Of a stretch of DNA of 54,372 nt, positions 52,700-54,372 are shown in pieces. Numbering within the stretch: position 1 is the stretch's first letter; every line of letters begins with the position of its first letter. Under the pieces are notes generated by a model, which ran no database searches, was not told the DNA's origin, and worked only from the letters and a program-made list of their open reading frames with translations. Made by a program: the position numbers and the translations under genes. The DNA lies in contig SWDM01000003.1 of NCBI GenBank assembly GCA_005116835.1, positions 121,303 to 175,674 of the forward strand, given 5' to 3'. The DNA is from Nitrospira sp. GTDB taxonomy: Bacteria; Nitrospirota; Nitrospiria; Nitrospirales; Nitrospiraceae.

Positions 52700-52922
52700 G
52701 CCTCCACAGTAAAAGCCATGACATATGGGCACGGAGTGGCCATACGTGCTCCTGTGAGCGAGAGGGGCACACTGATGAAGGATGACATTACGCTACTCGT
52801 TGTCCTGCTCAACAAGAGACCGTTTACGGAAATGAGACTTCCCAGGACATGGAGTCGCTGCACAAACATGCAGGTGAGCTTGACATTTCATGTCTTCTGG
52901 CATATTTTTACCAACGTTTGAC

Positions 52923-53934
52923 TATGTATTTAACTCCAGTACACAGTGGATCTCGTGACGCAGGGTGATGGAGAACTTTGTGCAAGCCCTAACCCAATTC
53001 GAACAGCGTTTTCCCACAGAAGATGCGTGCCGTGCCTACCTGGCTCGGCTGCGATGGCCAACCGGATTTCGTTGCCCCCAGTGCAAGACCAACGGCAGTT
53101 GGACAACCACTCGAAACCTCATGATGTGCCGTAGCTGCGGACACCAAGCTTCGGTCACTGCTGGAACGATTTTCCATCGAACACGTATTCCTTTACAGGA
53201 CTGGTTCCGTGCCATATGGTGGATGACCGATCAGAAGCATAGACTCAGCGCTTTAGGACTGCAGCGCCTGCTAGGCCTTGGAAGCTATAGGACGGCATGG
53301 TTGTGGCTACAGAAACTCCGGCGTGCAATGATCCGGCCTAGTTATGACCGATTGGGGGGCCAAGTAGAAGTAGATAGGACATACTTGGGCGCCGTTGATT
53401 CGAGAGGGGGCCGTCGAAAGCTGGGGGACAAGATCCTCGTTGCCATCGCAGCACAAATTGACGGGAAGGGCATTGGACGCATCCATCTGCGTCGAATCCC
53501 AGCCGCATCCGCAAGCCCGCTCGTCGCCTTCGTGGAGCAAGCAGTTAAACCGGGATCGGTGGTCATTACTGACGGATGTGACGTCCATACTGGCTTGACA
53601 CAAAAAGGGTTCAATTACCGGCCGCGAGTGATCAACGCCGGTGGCAAACCGTCGCCGATTATTCTACCCCGTGTATACCGCGTGGCCTCCCTGTTCAAAC
53701 GTTGGCTGATCAGTACCCATCAGGGCGCGCTATCTCGTGAGCAATTGGACACCTATCTTGAAGAGTTCTCATTTCTGTTCAATCGACGGACATCCAAGTA
53801 CCGATGGAAGCAATTCTCCAGACTCATGGCACAAGCTGTCTCGATCGAGCCTGTCCAATTCCCCAAATTAATTGCTGGATCCAGCTAATGTTCCCTCTAA
53901 TCCTGCAGGTTGTGGAACTGGAGTTAAGTGCATA
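52923..53934 (+). mobile_element. IS1595-type insertion sequence between copD and amoC
   Basis: About 1.0 kb with one transposase gene. Imperfect terminal inverted repeats share TTAACTCCAGT: left from 52923 (TATGTATTTAACTCCAGT), right ending at 53934 (in reverse complement TATGCACTTAACTCCAGT). No target duplication of 8 bases is visible at these borders, so the insertion may be old or the borders slightly different. It separates amoC from the copCD block. Confidence 0.7.
52968..53888 (+). CDS. IS1595-family transposase (ISXO2-like DDE domain)
   Basis: A 306-residue transposase with an N-terminal zinc ribbon (CPQC...CRSCGHQAS, about residues 35-60) and an ISXO2-like catalytic domain. VEVDRTYLGAV holds the first aspartate, VITDGCDVHTGL the second, and the last block is PRVYRVASLFKRWLISTHQGA; the usual histidine of VHRV is tyrosine here, and the residue after the first Asp is Arg instead of the common Glu. 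The reading frame is intact. ATG 52968 is preferred; GTG 52965 precedes it. Confidence 0.9.
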   Translation: MENFVQALTQFEQRFPTEDACRAYLARLRWPTGFRCPQCKTNGSWTTTRNLMMCRSCGHQASVTAGTIFHRTRIPLQDWFRAIWWMTDQKHRLSALGLQRLLGLGSYRTAWLWLQKLRRAMIRPSYDRLGGQVEVDRTYLGAVDSRGGRRKLGDKILVAIAAQIDGKGIGRIHLRRIPAASASPLVAFVEQAVKPGSVVITDGCDVHTGLTQKGFNYRPRVINAGGKPSPIILPRVYRVASLFKRWLISTHQGALSREQLDTYLEEFSFLFNRRTSKYRWKQFSRLMAQAVSIEPVQFPKLIAGSS

Positions 53935-53988
53935 AATCTTCGCACGTATTTTGCACATGTTACAGAGCATACTTCTCCGATATTATGC

Positions 53989-54018
53989 TTGACATAGAGA
54001 AACTGCATCCGCTAATCT
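53989..54018 (+). promoter_or_regulatory. sigma-70-type promoter of the amo operon
   Basis: TTGACA (53989-53994) is followed after 18 bases by TAATCT (54013-54018). It lies downstream of the IS element and 138 bases before amoC, so the element need not block amo transcription. Confidence 0.55.
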
Positions 54019-54155
54019 CCGCCACGAAAACATATGGTGGCCACGTTTCGCCGGGGAATGTTTCTCCGGATTAAAAAATCGGGGGGTGGGTATCATCACT
54101 CAGTGGGTTTCAATTTCCTTTAACTGGTTCTCATTATTTAAAAGGAGGTCAGTGT

Positions 54156-54372
54156 ATGGCTAGTACAACGTTCGGCGGTAGCGACCGGGGCTATGACATG
54201 TCGCTATGGTACGATTCTCGACCCCTGAAGATCGGCTGGTTCGCCATGCTGGCGGCGGTCGGGTCCGAGGTCGTCTTTCAGCGTGTATTCGGGTATTCCC
54301 ACGGCTTGGACTCCATGACGCCGGAGTTCGAGAATGTGTGGATGGGCCTGTGGCGGTTTAACGTGATCTCCA
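54156..54372 (+). CDS. amoC: Ammonia monooxygenase subunit C (3' end outside window)
   Basis: Only the first 72 residues are present. They contain RGYDMSLWYDSRPLKIGWF, one membrane segment with VVFQRVFGYSHGLDSM, and TPEFENVWMGLWRFN, all standard AmoC motifs. AmoC is one of three subunits of the copper membrane monooxygenase that oxidises ammonia to hydroxylamine. AAAAGGAGG lies 8 bases before the ATG. amoA and amoB presumably follow outside the window. Confidence 0.95.
   Translation, partial: MASTTFGGSDRGYDMSLWYDSRPLKIGWFAMLAAVGSEVVFQRVFGYSHGLDSMTPEFENVWMGLWRFNVIS

Noticed and set aside
52915-53942. 8-base target duplication flanking the IS1595-type element
   Set aside because: The flanks CGTTTGAC and AATCTTCG do not match at the borders set by the inverted repeats, nor after shifting by a few bases.

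Overview
The window reads as chromosomal DNA of an ammonia-oxidising bacterium, most probably a comammox (complete ammonia-oxidising) Nitrospira. The last 217 bases encode the N-terminus of the ammonia monooxygenase subunit AmoC. About 15 kb upstream lies a complete hydroxylamine dehydrogenase cluster (haoA, haoB, tetraheme cycA, tetraheme cycB), and between the two lie a full System I cytochrome c maturation operon and copCD. This arrangement of amo, copper genes, ccm and hao in one block is what I know from comammox Nitrospira. The genus is an inference, and no nitrite oxidoreductase is present in the window.

Layout. 1-10.8 kb is housekeeping: the end of an RTX-like secreted protein, htpX, a squalene/phytoene synthase-like gene, a small ferredoxin cluster, alanine dehydrogenase, tRNA-Pro(CGG), acylphosphatase, a group 2 sigma factor, apt, a DksA/TraR-type zinc finger protein, queC and a cytochrome c lipoprotein. 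10.8-23.6 kb is one long leftward gene string: glyQ, glyS, a membrane protein, ppdK, ribD, an esterase, a secreted protein, an MFS transporter, a 39-residue membrane peptide, ribE and a pseudouridine synthase. 23.8-28.1 kb holds an Rrf2 regulator with a TauE/SafE permease, a small fibronectin-like lipoprotein and an AsmA-family protein.

28.1-34.7 kb is an accessory island. It contains remnants of at least two insertion sequence families, a broken second copy of the 3' end of a membrane-protein gene, an FKBP-type isomerase, and a rightward cassette of cytochrome c, two tandem copper nitrite reductase (NirK) paralogues and a DUF1566/Lcl-domain protein. The two NirK copies are the most striking thing in the window. 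Copy 1 keeps the complete type 1 copper site and the type 2 ligands His100/His135 but has lost His255 and His306. Copy 2 has lost His100, His135 and the type 1 Cys136 but keeps His255 and His306. In the known NirK trimer these two residue sets meet across the subunit interface, so the pair looks like an obligate heteromeric nitrite reductase made by complementary degeneration.

35-47.7 kb is leftward: cycB-cycA-haoB-haoA (electron flow from hydroxylamine), a free-standing secreted Ig_CycH-like domain with a HaoA-like signal peptide, and ccmABCDEFGHI, whose CcmI carries two tandem copies of the same Ig_CycH-like domain. 48.3-52.7 kb runs rightward: three tandem paralogous membrane-anchored periplasmic proteins, copC, and a copD fused to a cytochrome c domain and a thioredoxin-like domain. 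An IS1595-type element sits between copD and amoC, and a sigma-70-type promoter lies between the element and amoC. Together these genes handle heme attachment, copper supply, ammonia and hydroxylamine oxidation, and probably nitrite/NO chemistry.
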